Assembly (NCBI RefSeq): GCF_900110085.1
Contig: NZ_FOCK01000008.1
Span: 102,913 to 166,912 of the forward strand
Direction of reading: 5' to 3'
Source of the DNA: Prevotella sp. ne3005
Lineage (GTDB): Bacteria; Bacteroidota; Bacteroidia; Bacteroidales; Bacteroidaceae
Length of the DNA stretch: 64,000 bases
The translations under genes and the position numbers were made by a program. Positions 1 through 8,495 of the stretch are shown piece after piece (position 1 is the first letter of the stretch; every line of letters begins with the position of its first letter). Under the pieces are notes generated by a model. The model saw only the letters and a list, made by a program, of their open reading frames with translations, was not told the DNA's origin and ran no database searches.

Positions 1-31
1 TACTAATTGGTAATTTTCCTATTCTTGACAT
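1..31 (-). CDS. rplF: 50S ribosomal protein L6, N-terminal fragment (cut by window edge)
   Basis: Only the first ten codons lie in the window: they read MSRIGKLPIS, the usual start of bacterial L6, which binds 23S rRNA near the factor-binding site. The ATG is at 29-31 and the gene continues past the left end. It follows rpsH by 14 bases, as in the standard spc operon order. The call rests on ten residues plus gene order. Confidence 0.8.
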   Translation of the reverse strand, partial: MSRIGKLPIS

Positions 32-45
32 AATCTATCCTCCAA

Positions 46-441
46 TTAATATACATAACAAAGCACCTCACCACCAATCTTCAGGTCGGCAGCCTCTTTG
101 TCTGTCATTACACCCTTGGACGTGGAAAGGATTGCGATTCCAAGTCCGTTAATTACTCTCGGCATCTCTTTGTAGCCAGTGTACTTGCGGAGACCCGGAG
201 TGGATACTCTCTTCAGGCACTTGATGGCATTTTCACGAGTTGCAGGGTCATACTTCAGAGCTACCTTGATAGTACCCTGAGGACCATCCTCAATGAACTT
301 GTAGTTCAGGATGTAACCCTTCTCGAAGAGGATCTTTGTGATTTCCTTCTTCAAGTTTGACGCAGGAACCTCAACGACACGATGGTGTGCCATGATGGCG
401 TTTCTGAGTCTTGTCAGATAATCTGCTATTGGATCTGTCAT
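46..441 (-). CDS. rpsH: 30S ribosomal protein S8
   Basis: S8 binds the central domain of 16S rRNA early in small-subunit assembly; in Escherichia coli it also represses the spc operon. The protein has 131 residues, the normal length. The C-terminal S8 signature STSKGVMTD is at residues 106-114 and the protein ends GGEVLCYVY. It lies between rpsN (69 bases upstream) and rplF, so it belongs to the spc part of the cluster. The 69-base gap to rpsN is the longest spacer in this part of the operon; I see no clear promoter in it. Confidence 0.98.
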   Translation of the reverse strand: MTDPIADYLTRLRNAIMAHHRVVEVPASNLKKEITKILFEKGYILNYKFIEDGPQGTIKVALKYDPATRENAIKCLKRVSTPGLRKYTGYKEMPRVINGLGIAILSTSKGVMTDKEAADLKIGGEVLCYVY

Positions 442-510
442 AAAATTGAGTTTTTAATTAATCGGGACTGCCCCGACAATATTAAATAAATAAAATGTCT
501 CTTCTCTGGA

Positions 511-828
511 TTACCAGCTAGCCTTCTTCACACCGGGAATCAGACCACTTGATGCCATCTCGCGGAACTGGATACGAGAGAGGCCGAACTGGCGCATGTA
601 TCCTTTGGGACGGCCCGTAATCTTACAACGGTTGTGCAGACGGATGGGATTGGCGTTGCGGGGAATGCTCTGCAGCTTGCGGGCAGCCTCGTAGGCAGCC
701 ATAGCGCCCTCCTCCGTATTCACGTCAGCAGTAGCGATGATTTTCTTCAGGGCCGCACGCTTCTCTGCGTAGCGGGCAACGAGCTTGGCGCGCTTCACTT
801 CGCGAGCCTTCATTGATTCTTTTGCCAT
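511..828 (-). CDS. rpsN: 30S ribosomal protein S14 (zinc-free long type)
   Basis: S14 binds 16S rRNA in the head of the small subunit. The 105-residue product ends with the conserved block [14 protein letters not shown]...[15 protein letters not shown]. Only one cysteine is present in the C-terminal half, so the CxxC zinc ribbon of the short S14 form is absent and this is the long zinc-independent form. The gene starts 5 bases after rplE stops, which suggests translational coupling within the spc operon. Confidence 0.98.
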   Translation of the reverse strand: MAKESMKAREVKRAKLVARYAEKRAALKKIIATADVNTEEGAMAAYEAARKLQSIPRNANPIRLHNRCKITGRPKGYMRQFGLSRIQFREMASSGLIPGVKKASW

Positions 829-833
829 ATCTC

Positions 834-1391
834 TTAGTCGTTTTTAGCGTTCTTGAATGGAAGACCGAAAGCCTTGAGCAGTGCATAACCCTCCTCGTCA
901 GTCTGTGCAGACGTTACGAAGGTGATGTTCATACCCTGGATGCGATCTACTGAATCGATATTGATCTCCGGGAAGATAATCTGCTCCTGGATACCCAGTG
1001 TGTAGTTACCACGGCCGTCGAACTTGCTCTCGATACCCTTGAAGTCGCGGATACGAGGAAGAGCGATGCGAACAAGCTTCTCGAGGAACTCGTACATACG
1101 CTCACGACGCAGAGTTACCATCACGCCGATAGGCATCTTTTTACGAAGCTTGAAGTTTGCAATATCCTTCTTAGAATAGGTTGCAACAGCCTTCTGACCG
1201 CAAATAGCGGTAATCTCGTTGATAGCTACATCGATGATTTTCTTATCCTGTGTAGCATCACCCAGACCCTGGTTGACAACAATCTTCTTCAGGACAGGAA
1301 TCTGCATCGTTGAAGTGTAATTGAACTGCTTTTTCAGAGCCGGAGCAATCTTCTCCTTGTACTCTGACTTTAACTGTGCTGTATTTGCCAT
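834..1391 (-). CDS. rplE: 50S ribosomal protein L5
   Basis: L5 binds 5S rRNA and forms part of the central protuberance. The 185 residues match the usual length, with conserved segments [13 protein letters not shown] near the start and [11 protein letters not shown] and [13 protein letters not shown] near the end. Its ATG overlaps the rplX stop by one base (TAATG), so the two are probably translationally coupled. Gene order rplN-rplX-rplE-rpsN is canonical. Confidence 0.98.
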   Translation of the reverse strand: MANTAQLKSEYKEKIAPALKKQFNYTSTMQIPVLKKIVVNQGLGDATQDKKIIDVAINEITAICGQKAVATYSKKDIANFKLRKKMPIGVMVTLRRERMYEFLEKLVRIALPRIRDFKGIESKFDGRGNYTLGIQEQIIFPEINIDSVDRIQGMNITFVTSAQTDEEGYALLKAFGLPFKNAKND

Positions 1392-1708
1392 TACTTAATC
1401 TCCTCCCCTGACTTTTTAGCGATACGAACGACCTTCTTGCCCTCGCGCTTGATGGCGACACGGGTAGCCTTGCCACTCTTCGGATCAATCAAACTAATAT
1501 TTGAGATGTGAATAGGAGCCTCCATCTTCACAAAGCCTCCCTGAGGATTCTTGGCACTTGGCTTGGCGCTCTTGTTGACCATGTTCACACCCTCTACGAG
1601 AGCACGCTCCTTGTCGGCCATCACCTTCAGCACCTTACCAGTCTTGCCCTTGTCCTCACCGGCCAGAACGATGACTGTATCGTTTTTCTTAATATTGAAC
1701 TTTGCCAT
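1391..1708 (-). CDS. rplX: 50S ribosomal protein L24
   Basis: L24 is an assembly initiator that binds the 5' end of 23S rRNA. The 105-residue protein carries a KOW motif at about residues 9-37 ([18 protein letters not shown]) followed by VEGVNMVNK and the basic C-terminal tail. It lies 20 bases after rplN and its stop overlaps the rplE start. Length and motif are ordinary for the family. Confidence 0.97.
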   Translation of the reverse strand: MAKFNIKKNDTVIVLAGEDKGKTGKVLKVMADKERALVEGVNMVNKSAKPSAKNPQGGFVKMEAPIHISNISLIDPKSGKATRVAIKREGKKVVRIAKKSGEEIK

Positions 1709-1728
1709 TTCTCTTAATCATTTAAATA

Positions 1729-2094
1729 TTAAAGTACCTCAGGTGCCAAAGAAACGACCTTCATGTTCACGGCACGGAGCTCACGGGCAACGGGGCCGAA
1801 GATACGGCTGCCGCGAAGCTCGCCGGCATTGTTCAGCAGCACACAGGCATTGTCGTCGAAGCGGATGTAAGAGCCATCAGCACGGCGGATCTCCTTCTTT
1901 GTGCGAACAACCAAAGCCTTTGATACTGCACCCTTCTTCACGTCACTTGTAGGGATCGCGTTCTTGATAGAGACGACGATGATATCACCTACGCTGGCAT
2001 AACGGCGCTTGGTGCCGCCCAGTACACGGATGCAGAGAGCCTCGCGTGCACCACTGTTGTCAGCTACTGTAAGTCTTGATTCTGTCTGTATCAT
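1729..2094 (-). CDS. rplN: 50S ribosomal protein L14
   Basis: L14 contacts 16S rRNA in an inter-subunit bridge. The 121-residue sequence is very conserved: it begins [16 protein letters not shown], continues [16 protein letters not shown] and ends in a region binding L19. It starts 2 bases after the rpsQ stop, inside the S10-spc transcript. Nothing unusual is seen. Confidence 0.98.
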   Translation of the reverse strand: MIQTESRLTVADNSGAREALCIRVLGGTKRRYASVGDIIVVSIKNAIPTSDVKKGAVSKALVVRTKKEIRRADGSYIRFDDNACVLLNNAGELRGSRIFGPVARELRAVNMKVVSLAPEVL

Positions 2095-2096
2095 AA

Positions 2097-2354
2097 TTAC
2101 TTAGCTTTTTCTACGATTTGAACTAATCTCCATCTCTTTGTCTTTGACAGAGGACGGGTTTCCATAATGAGCACGGTATCACCTACATTGCACTCGTTAT
2201 TCTCATCGTGTGCGTGATACTTCTTTGTCTTCTGGACAAACTTACCATACATCGGGTGCTTCTCCTTGAACTTGGCTGCAATAACAATGGTTTTATCCAT
2301 TTTGTTGCTGATAACGACACCCTGTCTTGTCTTTCTTAAATTTCTTGTTTCCAT
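2097..2354 (-). CDS. rpsQ: 30S ribosomal protein S17
   Basis: S17 binds the 5' domain of 16S rRNA. I start it at the ATG at 2352-2354 ([12 protein letters not shown]), giving 85 residues, because other Bacteroidetes S17 proteins start at this point. An in-frame ATG three codons earlier (2361-2363, MVQMETRN) is possible and leaves only 2 bases to rpmC. The motif [10 protein letters not shown] and the C-terminal block [17 protein letters not shown] are typical of S17. Confidence 0.95.
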   Translation of the reverse strand: METRNLRKTRQGVVISNKMDKTIVIAAKFKEKHPMYGKFVQKTKKYHAHDENNECNVGDTVLIMETRPLSKTKRWRLVQIVEKAK

Positions 2355-2365
2355 CTGGACCATTG

Positions 2366-2560
2366 TTATTTGTTAAGTTCTCTCTGATGAAGTTCTGATT
2401 TCATACGTGCGATATCACGACGAGCAGCCTTAATCTGAGATGGATTCTCAAGCGGGGTGATTGCATGGTTCAACTTCATCTGGTTGTACTTTGCAACCTC
2501 GGCCTCAATGCGCTCTGCCAAGTCCTTGGTCTCGAGCTCTCTTACTTCTTTGATCTTCAT
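2366..2560 (-). CDS. rpmC: 50S ribosomal protein L29
   Basis: L29 is a small helical protein at the polypeptide exit tunnel, next to L23, and part of the docking site for nascent-chain factors. The 64 residues form the expected two-helix hairpin: [19 protein letters not shown], then a second helix containing [19 protein letters not shown]. It sits between rplP (7 bases upstream) and rpsQ, the conserved order. Confidence 0.97.
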   Translation of the reverse strand: MKIKEVRELETKDLAERIEAEVAKYNQMKLNHAITPLENPSQIKAARRDIARMKSELHQRELNK

Positions 2561-2567
2561 ACTCTAA

Positions 2568-2996
2568 TTAAGCGTTTTTATCGTAATCACGTCTTACTAC
2601 AAACTTTGTCTTCACAGGCAGCTTCTGGGCTCCGAGGCGGAGAGCCTCTTTAGCCACGTCGAAAGGAACGCCTTCTACTTCAAAGAGGATACGGCCCGGT
2701 GTAACGGGAGCTACCCATCCTGCGGGATCACCCTTACCTTTACCCATTCGGACGTCAGCAGGCTTGCGAGTGATGGGTTTGTCGGGGAAGATGCGGATCC
2801 ACACCTGACCTTCACGGTTCATGTAACGGTTGATGGCAACACGGGCTGCCTCAATCTGACGGCTGTCAATCCACTTGGCATCCATAGTCTTGATGCCGAA
2901 TGAGCCGAAAGCCAGCGTTGTACCTCTGTGGGCGTTGCCTTTGTTGCCGCGTCCGTCCTGAGGTCTTCTATATCTTACTCTTTTTGGCTGTAACAT
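2568..2996 (-). CDS. rplP: 50S ribosomal protein L16
   Basis: L16 lies near the A site and the peptidyl transferase centre. The 142-residue product has the family landmarks [34 protein letters not shown] and the C-terminal GGRILFE-like segment [11 protein letters not shown]. It follows rpsC by 26 bases. It is slightly longer than the E. coli protein at both ends, which is usual in this phylum. Confidence 0.98.
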   Translation of the reverse strand: MLQPKRVRYRRPQDGRGNKGNAHRGTTLAFGSFGIKTMDAKWIDSRQIEAARVAINRYMNREGQVWIRIFPDKPITRKPADVRMGKGKGDPAGWVAPVTPGRILFEVEGVPFDVAKEALRLGAQKLPVKTKFVVRRDYDKNA

Positions 2997-3022
2997 AATA
3001 AGCTTCTACTTTAAAACGATTA

Positions 3023-3748
3023 TTACTTCTTCTTGTTACGGAACTTCCTGTCACCGCCACGGCCACCGCCCTGGGGACGGCCACTGTTCTTCTCCTGAGT
3101 GAAGTTCGGAGCCAGATCCACGTTTCCGTAAATCTCACCACGGCAAATCCAAACCTTGATACCCAAGATACCGACCTTGGTCAGAGCCTCTGCATGGCAG
3201 TAGTCGATGTCTGCACGGAAAGTGTGCAGCGGCGTACGGCCTTCCTTCAGCATCTCACTACGGGCGATTTCAGCTCCGTTCAGACGACCTGAGATGAGAA
3301 CTTTGATACCCTCGGCACCGGCGCGCATCGTGTTCTGAATAGCCATCTTGATAGCACGGCGGTAAGCAATCTTACCCTCTATCTGGCGAGCGATGTTATT
3401 AGCCACGATGGTAGCGTCGAGCTCAGGACGCTTCACCTCAAAGATATTAATCTGAATCTCCTTGTCGTAGAGCTTCTTCAGCTCTTCCTTCAGCTTGTCG
3501 ACATCCTGACCACCTTTACCGATGACGATACCCGGACGGGCAGTGCAGATAGTAATGGTAACCAGCTTCAGGGTGCGCTCGATGACAATCTTCGAAACGC
3601 TCGCCTTAGCCAGACGCTCGTTCAGGTACTTGCGGATCTTCTGATCCTCTACCAGGTTGTCGCCGAAGCTCTTGCCTCCGAACCAATTTGAATCCCAACC
3701 TCTAACGATTCCAAGACGGTTGCTTATTGGATTAACTTTCTGTCCCAT
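3023..3748 (-). CDS. rpsC: 30S ribosomal protein S3
   Basis: S3 lines the mRNA entry channel and has helicase-like activity on incoming mRNA. The 241 residues contain a type II KH domain with [14 protein letters not shown] at about residues 74-87 and the C-terminal S3 domain with [22 protein letters not shown]. The tail is unusually rich in Gly and Arg ([17 protein letters not shown]), a feature common in Bacteroidetes S3. Two bases separate it from rplV. Confidence 0.98.
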   Translation of the reverse strand: MGQKVNPISNRLGIVRGWDSNWFGGKSFGDNLVEDQKIRKYLNERLAKASVSKIVIERTLKLVTITICTARPGIVIGKGGQDVDKLKEELKKLYDKEIQINIFEVKRPELDATIVANNIARQIEGKIAYRRAIKMAIQNTMRAGAEGIKVLISGRLNGAEIARSEMLKEGRTPLHTFRADIDYCHAEALTKVGILGIKVWICRGEIYGNVDLAPNFTQEKNSGRPQGGGRGGDRKFRNKKK

Positions 3749-3750
3749 AC

Positions 3751-4158
3751 TTATTCTTTTACGTCATTAGTTTTAGCGTCAACGAACAGAGTCACGTGAT
3801 TGCTGCGCTTGCGGATGCGATAGCCACGACCCTGCGGTGCCGGTCTCATTCTCTTCATTGTAACACCCTCGTCAACGAATACGCGGGTCACGTAAAGCTC
3901 ACCGTCCTCAGCCTTCCGGTCATTCTTGGCTTCCCAGTTGGCAATGGCCGAACGGAGGAGTTTCTCTACATCAGCTGCTGCTGCCTTCTTCGAGAAACGA
4001 AGCACACCCAGTGCGCGATTCACCTCCATGCCGCGGATCATGTCCACAACATAGCGCATCTTGCGGGGTGAAGAGGGGCAGCCTTTCAGCTTGGCAAAAT
4101 ACTGTGTCTTAAGTGCTGCTTTTCTTTCCTCAGCCTTAATATGTTTTCTTGCTCCCAT
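3751..4158 (-). CDS. rplV: 50S ribosomal protein L22
   Basis: L22 spans the large subunit and lines the exit tunnel; its beta hairpin reaches the macrolide site. The hairpin region here is [20 protein letters not shown] at about residues 99-118, intact. Length is 135 residues. The gene lies 46 bases after rpsS; that spacer is a low-complexity repeat described separately. No resistance-type deletion is visible in the hairpin. Confidence 0.98.
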   Translation of the reverse strand: MGARKHIKAEERKAALKTQYFAKLKGCPSSPRKMRYVVDMIRGMEVNRALGVLRFSKKAAAADVEKLLRSAIANWEAKNDRKAEDGELYVTRVFVDEGVTMKRMRPAPQGRGYRIRKRSNHVTLFVDAKTNDVKE

Positions 4159-4204
4159 TGTTAATTTTCAATTTTCAATTTTTAATTTTCAATTTTCCCT
4201 GGGA
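4159..4204. repeat. AATTTTCAATT low-complexity spacer between rpsS and rplV
   Basis: The spacer is almost wholly made of TTTTCAATT-like units (four variants in about 40 bases). The same family occurs in the rplJ-rplA spacer (26036-26064) and, in a variant form, inside the gene at 38859-40034. Such units are common between genes of Bacteroidales. Because rpsS and rplV are certainly co-transcribed, the units here are transcribed but tolerated. Confidence 0.7.
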
Positions 4205-4471
4205 TTACTTCTTGTTACCGGCATGACCACCGAAGCGACGGGTGGGTGCGAACTCACCGAGCTTGTGACCAACCATATTCTCAGTAACGTAGACAGGGAT
4301 AAATTTGTTACCGTTATGAACTGCAACAGTGTGTCCCACGAAGTCCGGGGAAATCATTGATGCTCTGGCCCATGTCTTGACGACATTCTTCTTACCGCTC
4401 TCATTCATGGCGAGAATCTTCTTCTCAAGCGATACGTTGATGTACGGACCTTTCTTTAATGAACGACTCAT
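4205..4471 (-). CDS. rpsS: 30S ribosomal protein S19
   Basis: S19 sits in the head of the small subunit and contacts tRNA and L5. The 88 residues start [18 protein letters not shown] and contain the C-terminal signature [18 protein letters not shown]. It lies between rplB (26 bases upstream) and rplV in canonical order. Nothing unusual is seen in the gene itself. Confidence 0.98.
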   Translation of the reverse strand: MSRSLKKGPYINVSLEKKILAMNESGKKNVVKTWARASMISPDFVGHTVAVHNGNKFIPVYVTENMVGHKLGEFAPTRRFGGHAGNKK

Positions 4472-4497
4472 AATTTATACTCTTATTAACTTCGTGA

Positions 4498-5325
4498 TTA
4501 CTTCTTGTTAGCTCTTTCGATAATGTACTTGTTCGAAAGCTTCTTCGGTGCACGAGTCTTAAGACCCTTAGCGTACAGACCCTTACGTGAACGTGGGTGA
4601 CCTCCAGACTGACGTCCTTCACCACCACCCATCGGGTGATCATGCGGGTTCATCACAACACCACGGTTGTGGGGGCGCTGACCCAACCAGCGAGAGCGAC
4701 CAGCCTTACCTGATGCCTCGAGAGCGTGGTCTGAATTGCCTACACTACCTACAGTAGCCTTACAAGCTGAGAGAATCTGACGAGTCTCGCCTGAAGGGAG
4801 CTTAATCACACAATAGCTACCCTCACGAGAAGTCAACTGAGCGAAATTACCAGCCGAACGAACGAGCTTGGCACCCTGACCGGGACGCATCTCGATGTTG
4901 TGGATCACTGTACCAACGGGAATGTTAGCCAGCGGCAGAGCATTACCCACCTCGGGCACTGCGTCTGCACCAGACATCAGCGTTGCACCAACCTGCAGTC
5001 CATTAGGAGCAATGATATAACGTTTTTCACCATCAGCGTAGAAAAGAAGTGCAATACGAGCTGAACGGTTAGGATCATACTCGATTGTCTTTACTACAGC
5101 TGGAACACCATCCTTCTCTCGCTTGAAGTCGATCAGACGATACTTCTTCTTGTGACCACCGCCCATGTAGCGGACAGTCATCTTACCGGTGTTGTTTCGA
5201 CCACCGGTAGAACGCTTACCGTAAACGAGAGACTTCTCTGGCACGGATGCAGTAATATCCTCGAACGTGCCAATAATCTTGTGTCTTTGACCCGGAGTAA
5301 CGGGCTTTAATTTACGTACTGCCAT
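4498..5325 (-). CDS. rplB: 50S ribosomal protein L2
   Basis: L2 is needed for subunit association and peptidyl transferase assembly. The 275-residue protein has the C-terminal block [17 protein letters not shown] at about residues 226-242, including the conserved histidine near the catalytic centre. It begins [17 protein letters not shown], typical of Bacteroidetes. It starts 3 bases after the rplW stop. Confidence 0.99.
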   Translation of the reverse strand: MAVRKLKPVTPGQRHKIIGTFEDITASVPEKSLVYGKRSTGGRNNTGKMTVRYMGGGHKKKYRLIDFKREKDGVPAVVKTIEYDPNRSARIALLFYADGEKRYIIAPNGLQVGATLMSGADAVPEVGNALPLANIPVGTVIHNIEMRPGQGAKLVRSAGNFAQLTSREGSYCVIKLPSGETRQILSACKATVGSVGNSDHALEASGKAGRSRWLGQRPHNRGVVMNPHDHPMGGGEGRQSGGHPRSRKGLYAKGLKTRAPKKLSNKYIIERANKK

Positions 5326-5328
5326 TTC

Positions 5329-5676
5329 TTATTGAATATTGCTATAAAAATCAATTACGTCGCCCTCCTTCAGAGTAACGATTGCCTTCTTGAACGCGTT
5401 CTTCTGACCCTTGATCAGACCTGCCTTGGTGTAGCGCGAGCTGCGCTTGCCGGCATAACGACACGTGTTCACATCGATCACTGTCACATTGTACAGGCTC
5501 TCGACTTCCTTCTTAATCTCAAGCTTATTAGCCTCGGGACGAACGATGAAACCATACTTGGCCTCAGCCTTCTTGGTGCGCTCCTCGCCCTTCACCTTAT
5601 AAGTTTTCTCTACAGAAGACTTGTCTGTAATCTTGGTCATCTTCTCAGTGACCAGGGGTTTTATGATAAATGCCAT
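5329..5676 (-). CDS. rplW: 50S ribosomal protein L23 with N-terminal insertion
   Basis: L23 forms the exit-tunnel docking site for trigger factor and SRP. The 115 residues exceed the usual 95-100: the extra part is a charged stretch at about residues 17-38 (containing SSVEKTYKVKGEERTKKAEA) between the first strand and the core motif KYGFIVRPEANKLEIK. This kind of insertion is, to my knowledge, seen in other Bacteroidales. It lies 14 bases after rplD. Confidence 0.96.
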   Translation of the reverse strand: MAFIIKPLVTEKMTKITDKSSVEKTYKVKGEERTKKAEAKYGFIVRPEANKLEIKKEVESLYNVTVIDVNTCRYAGKRSSRYTKAGLIKGQKNAFKKAIVTLKEGDVIDFYSNIQ

Positions 5677-5690
5677 AACTCTTGTCTCCT

Positions 5691-6320
5691 TTACTTGTTT
5701 AAGATACCGTCGATAACCTCCAGAGACTTCTCAGAGATAACCAGCACATCGGCATTCATCACCTTATAGGTGTTCATGGTCGATGCCTCCATCACCTCTG
5801 CACCCTGCAGATTGCGAGCCGACAAATATACGTTATTATTGGTTCCGGTCAATACGAAGAGGCTCTTCTTGCCATCTACCTTCAGGTTCTTGGCAATGTT
5901 CACGAACTCCTTGGTCTTCGGGGCCTCCATAGAGAAGTCCTCTACAACCACGATTGCGTTCTCCTGAGCCTTGTATGACAGGGCTGACTTACGGGCCAGA
6001 GCCTTCACCTTCTTGTTCAGCTTGAAGCTGTAGTCACGCGGTGTGGGACCAAACACACGGGCACCACCACGCAGCAGCGGAGAGTTGATATCACCATGAC
6101 GGGCACCACCGCCACCCTTCTGACGGCCGAGCTTGCGGGTAGAACCGGAAATCTCACTTCTCTCCTTAGACTTTGCAGTACCCTGACGCTGGTTAGCCAA
6201 ATACTGCTTTACATCCAGGTAAACCACATGGTCATTAGGTTCAACGCCGAAGATAGCCTCGTTCAGAGTTACCTTGCGTCCGGTCTCCTGACCTTTGATA
6301 TTCAATACGCTAACTTCCAT
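5691..6320 (-). CDS. rplD: 50S ribosomal protein L4
   Basis: L4 contributes a loop to the exit-tunnel constriction; in gammaproteobacteria it also controls the S10 operon by attenuation. The 209 residues include the tunnel loop [24 protein letters not shown] at about residues 63-86. The start lies one base after the rplC stop. Whether L4 binds the leader upstream of rplC here is unknown, but that leader has a hairpin with a U tract (see 6965-7033). Confidence 0.98.
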   Translation of the reverse strand: MEVSVLNIKGQETGRKVTLNEAIFGVEPNDHVVYLDVKQYLANQRQGTAKSKERSEISGSTRKLGRQKGGGGARHGDINSPLLRGGARVFGPTPRDYSFKLNKKVKALARKSALSYKAQENAIVVVEDFSMEAPKTKEFVNIAKNLKVDGKKSLFVLTGTNNNVYLSARNLQGAEVMEASTMNTYKVMNADVLVISEKSLEVIDGILNK

Positions 6321-6321
6321 C

Positions 6322-6936
6322 TTACTTGTTGATTATTACTGTTGAACCATTATAACCAGCGCAACTACCCTTCACGAGGATCAGGTTGTGCTCCGGTATT
6401 ACCTTTAACACTTTGAGGTTCTGCGTGGTAACACGCTCGCCTCCCATCTGGCCGCCCATACGCATGCCCTTGAAGACCTTTGCGGGATAAGAACAGGCAC
6501 CGATAGAACCCGGCTTACGCAGACGGTCGTCCTGACCGTGAGTAGCCTGACCTACACCACCGAAACCATGACGCTTCACAACGCCCTGGAATCCCTTACC
6601 CTTTGACGTACCGACAACGTCAACGAACTCGACACCATCAAAGATGTCAACCGTTACGGTGTCGCCGAGATTCATCTCTGCGTCAAACTTGAACTCGGCC
6701 AAGTGGGCCTTGGGTGTGGTGTTTGCCTTCTTGAAGATACCCATCATTGCTTTGGTGGTGTTCTTCTCCTTCTTCTCACCGAAGGCGAGCTGAACAGCCT
6801 TGTAGCCATCCTTCTCGACAGACTTCACCTGAGTCACAACACAAGGACCAGCTTCGATAACAGTGCACGGTACATTCTTACCGTCGGCACTGAAAACGGA
6901 TGTCATTCCGATTTTTCTTCCAATTAATCCTGGCAT
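6322..6936 (-). CDS. rplC: 50S ribosomal protein L3, first gene of the detached S10-spc transcript
   Basis: L3 starts large-subunit assembly and its long loop reaches the peptidyl transferase centre. The 204 residues begin [15 protein letters not shown] and include the signature [15 protein letters not shown] and the loop [15 protein letters not shown]. In most bacteria rpsJ lies directly upstream; here rpsJ is 6 kb away, and rplC has its own promoter (7122-7152) and a 180-base leader with a terminator-like hairpin. Confidence 0.98.
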   Translation of the reverse strand: MPGLIGRKIGMTSVFSADGKNVPCTVIEAGPCVVTQVKSVEKDGYKAVQLAFGEKKEKNTTKAMMGIFKKANTTPKAHLAEFKFDAEMNLGDTVTVDIFDGVEFVDVVGTSKGKGFQGVVKRHGFGGVGQATHGQDDRLRKPGSIGACSYPAKVFKGMRMGGQMGGERVTTQNLKVLKVIPEHNLILVKGSCAGYNGSTVIINK

Positions 6937-6964
6937 TTCAGTTTAATAATTAATAATGTTATAT

Positions 6965-7033
6965 AAAAAAATTTGTTCCTTCTTAAGTGGTTTTCGCATT
7001 TCCAATCGCACACATACCCACTTAAAAAGGAAC
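6965..7033 (-). promoter_or_regulatory. Leader hairpin with U tract upstream of rplC: candidate attenuator
   Basis: On the minus strand, arms at 7018-7033 (5' arm) and 6975-6990 (3' arm) pair over 16 bases with one G-U pair and a 27-base loop, followed by a tract of seven U (6965-6971). The hairpin ends about 30 bases before the rplC ATG and lies downstream of the promoter at 7122-7152, so it sits in the leader, not after a gene. That geometry fits transcription attenuation of the ribosomal protein operon. The ligand is not known. Confidence 0.6.
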
Positions 7034-7121
7034 CTCAACCGCTTCATTTTTGAAGGCTAAGTTGCTCTTTGTCAGGGTATTGATAGCTCTCGGGCCAGCG
7101 CAATACGCACTTTTGCGGGTG

Positions 7122-7152
7122 CAAAGGTACTAATAATATGTGGAACACACAA
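7122..7152 (-). promoter_or_regulatory. Promoter for rplC and the S10-spc operon
   Basis: On the minus strand a -7 box TACCTTTG (7122-7129) lies 20 bases after a TTG -33 element (7150-7152), matching the Bacteroidetes primary sigma consensus. Transcription would start near 7115 and give a leader of about 180 bases before rplC. The position explains how rplC can be expressed although rpsJ is 6 kb away. Confidence 0.7.
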
Positions 7153-7300
7153 CATTTTTCACCCGCCCTACCCTAACTTTTAAGTTTTTTTATGATTTTA
7201 ATTCTCCTTTCAGGCACAATCTTTCAAAAAGTTCCCATGCTGGGAACAAAATGTTCCCACGGTGGGAACTGTTTATTCCCAGCGTGGGAACTCTTAGTCA

Positions 7301-8488
7301 TCAACGGGCAACGATCACAGTTGGCGTATCGTGATAGCGCCCCACAACCGAGAGAACCTTCTGGGTCTTATAACGATAGAGACCAGAGAGCGTAGAGATG
7401 ATAAGTTCATAGCTACGGCCTATCTCCAGCTGGTCGAGCGTGAGCAGCTGGTCATAGTCCTTGGCATCCTTGGGTTTGAACTCATAAAAGACGCTGTCGG
7501 GAATCAAGACGCCTTGCGGATCATCGAGGTTGATTGCAGTCGTAAAGGTCCCCTCTGGCGAGCTGATACCTGTAAACACAAAGTGGACATTCGTGCCGCA
7601 ATAGGTGCGCAACAGTTCGAAGCTGGTGCTCAGGTGATCAACATCGTATACCATGATACAATGAAGTCCAGGCCACAGCTGCGCCACCATCTGCGAGCCT
7701 ATATGATGGGGCTCCATGATTTCCCTGATGGCGTTGGCGCGTTCTGGATCGGACTGGACGTAGGAATTGCCTCGCTCTATGTCGTCAGCCAGCCTGGGCC
7801 AGTGTTTCTCAATATAGCGCAACAGCTCGAGCATCTCTTCATAATGCTCACAGATGGCTATGGATATGTATTTCTGCTTCAGGGCATAGAGCGCCTGAAG
7901 GTAGCGGAAATTGGTTTCAAGGGAGTGTCTAGGGATCTCGACGGGTATGACATAGAGCTGATTGTGATCGAACTCACGTCTAATAAGCAGTCGTCCAAGC
8001 AGGTTCCCTTTGCACACGCCCGAGGGAAGCTGTTCGAGGTGGTTGTCAACCAGATTGAGCACCATGCCGTCGGTAAGCAACCCATGATTGCCTGCGATAT
8101 AGAACATGGCGCAGAAGTTGTAGTCGTTATACAATTGCACGCCCCATCTCGACTGGGGAAGAACCTTATAGCCGTGGTGCAGTGAGAGATGCTCTGTCTG
8201 ATAGGCAGTCAGGACGTTACGTTCGCCATTGACGATACGCTCGATATATTGGATATAGTCTTCATAGGTTGTCACATGTATGCGTTGCCTGTATTCTTCC
8301 ATGCTGCGAATGAATTCAAAGCCATGATTGCGTCCGAATGCCGTCTTGGCATTCTCGCGAATGAGCCTCATGACGAATTCTTCCTGGCTCTGCATAGGAT
8401 TAAAGGTGATGTCCTCCAGCCTGTTCCATACCGTCTGTCCATCTGCCCACCTTGCCTCGTTAATAGATTTTATGACCTTCTCGTCCAT
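7301..8488 (-). CDS. GH3-like protein, shortened and lacking the ATP-binding loop
   Basis: GH3 family enzymes adenylate a carboxylic acid and transfer it to an amine or amino acid. Residues ENAKTAFGRNHGF, VTTYEDYIQYIERI, GRSYELIISTLSGLYRYKT and VVGRYHDTP identify the fold. The product has 395 residues; bacterial GH3 proteins have about 500. The TSGTTG phosphate loop expected after NVLTA is absent (sequence there is LHHGYKVLPQSRW), the usual GD after LYRYKT is replaced by QK, and the protein stops where the C-terminal domain should begin. It follows the S66-like gene by 7 bases, so the two are an operon. I infer that it lacks adenylating activity; a binding role or ongoing decay are alternatives. 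Confidence 0.75.
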   Translation of the reverse strand: MDEKVIKSINEARWADGQTVWNRLEDITFNPMQSQEEFVMRLIRENAKTAFGRNHGFEFIRSMEEYRQRIHVTTYEDYIQYIERIVNGERNVLTAYQTEHLSLHHGYKVLPQSRWGVQLYNDYNFCAMFYIAGNHGLLTDGMVLNLVDNHLEQLPSGVCKGNLLGRLLIRREFDHNQLYVIPVEIPRHSLETNFRYLQALYALKQKYISIAICEHYEEMLELLRYIEKHWPRLADDIERGNSYVQSDPERANAIREIMEPHHIGSQMVAQLWPGLHCIMVYDVDHLSTSFELLRTYCGTNVHFVFTGISSPEGTFTTAINLDDPQGVLIPDSVFYEFKPKDAKDYDQLLTLDQLEIGRSYELIISTLSGLYRYKTQKVLSVVGRYHDTPTVIVAR

Positions 8489-8495
8489 GTATGTG

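Larger units (their letters stand above)
6937..7300. other. Intergenic region upstream of rplC
   Basis: This 364-base stretch holds the rplC promoter and attenuator-like hairpin described above. Further right, 7233-7293 carries four close copies of GGGAAC or its complement around GTTCCCA (motifs such as GTTCCCAcgGTGGGAACT), an inverted-repeat cluster just past the stop of the GH3-like gene. It may act as its terminator, but no U tract follows. I see no coding sequence. Confidence 0.55.

Noticed and set aside
4159..4204. Considered as CRISPR-like direct repeats
   Set aside because: Units are 8-10 bases without unique spacers, and no cas gene is in the window.
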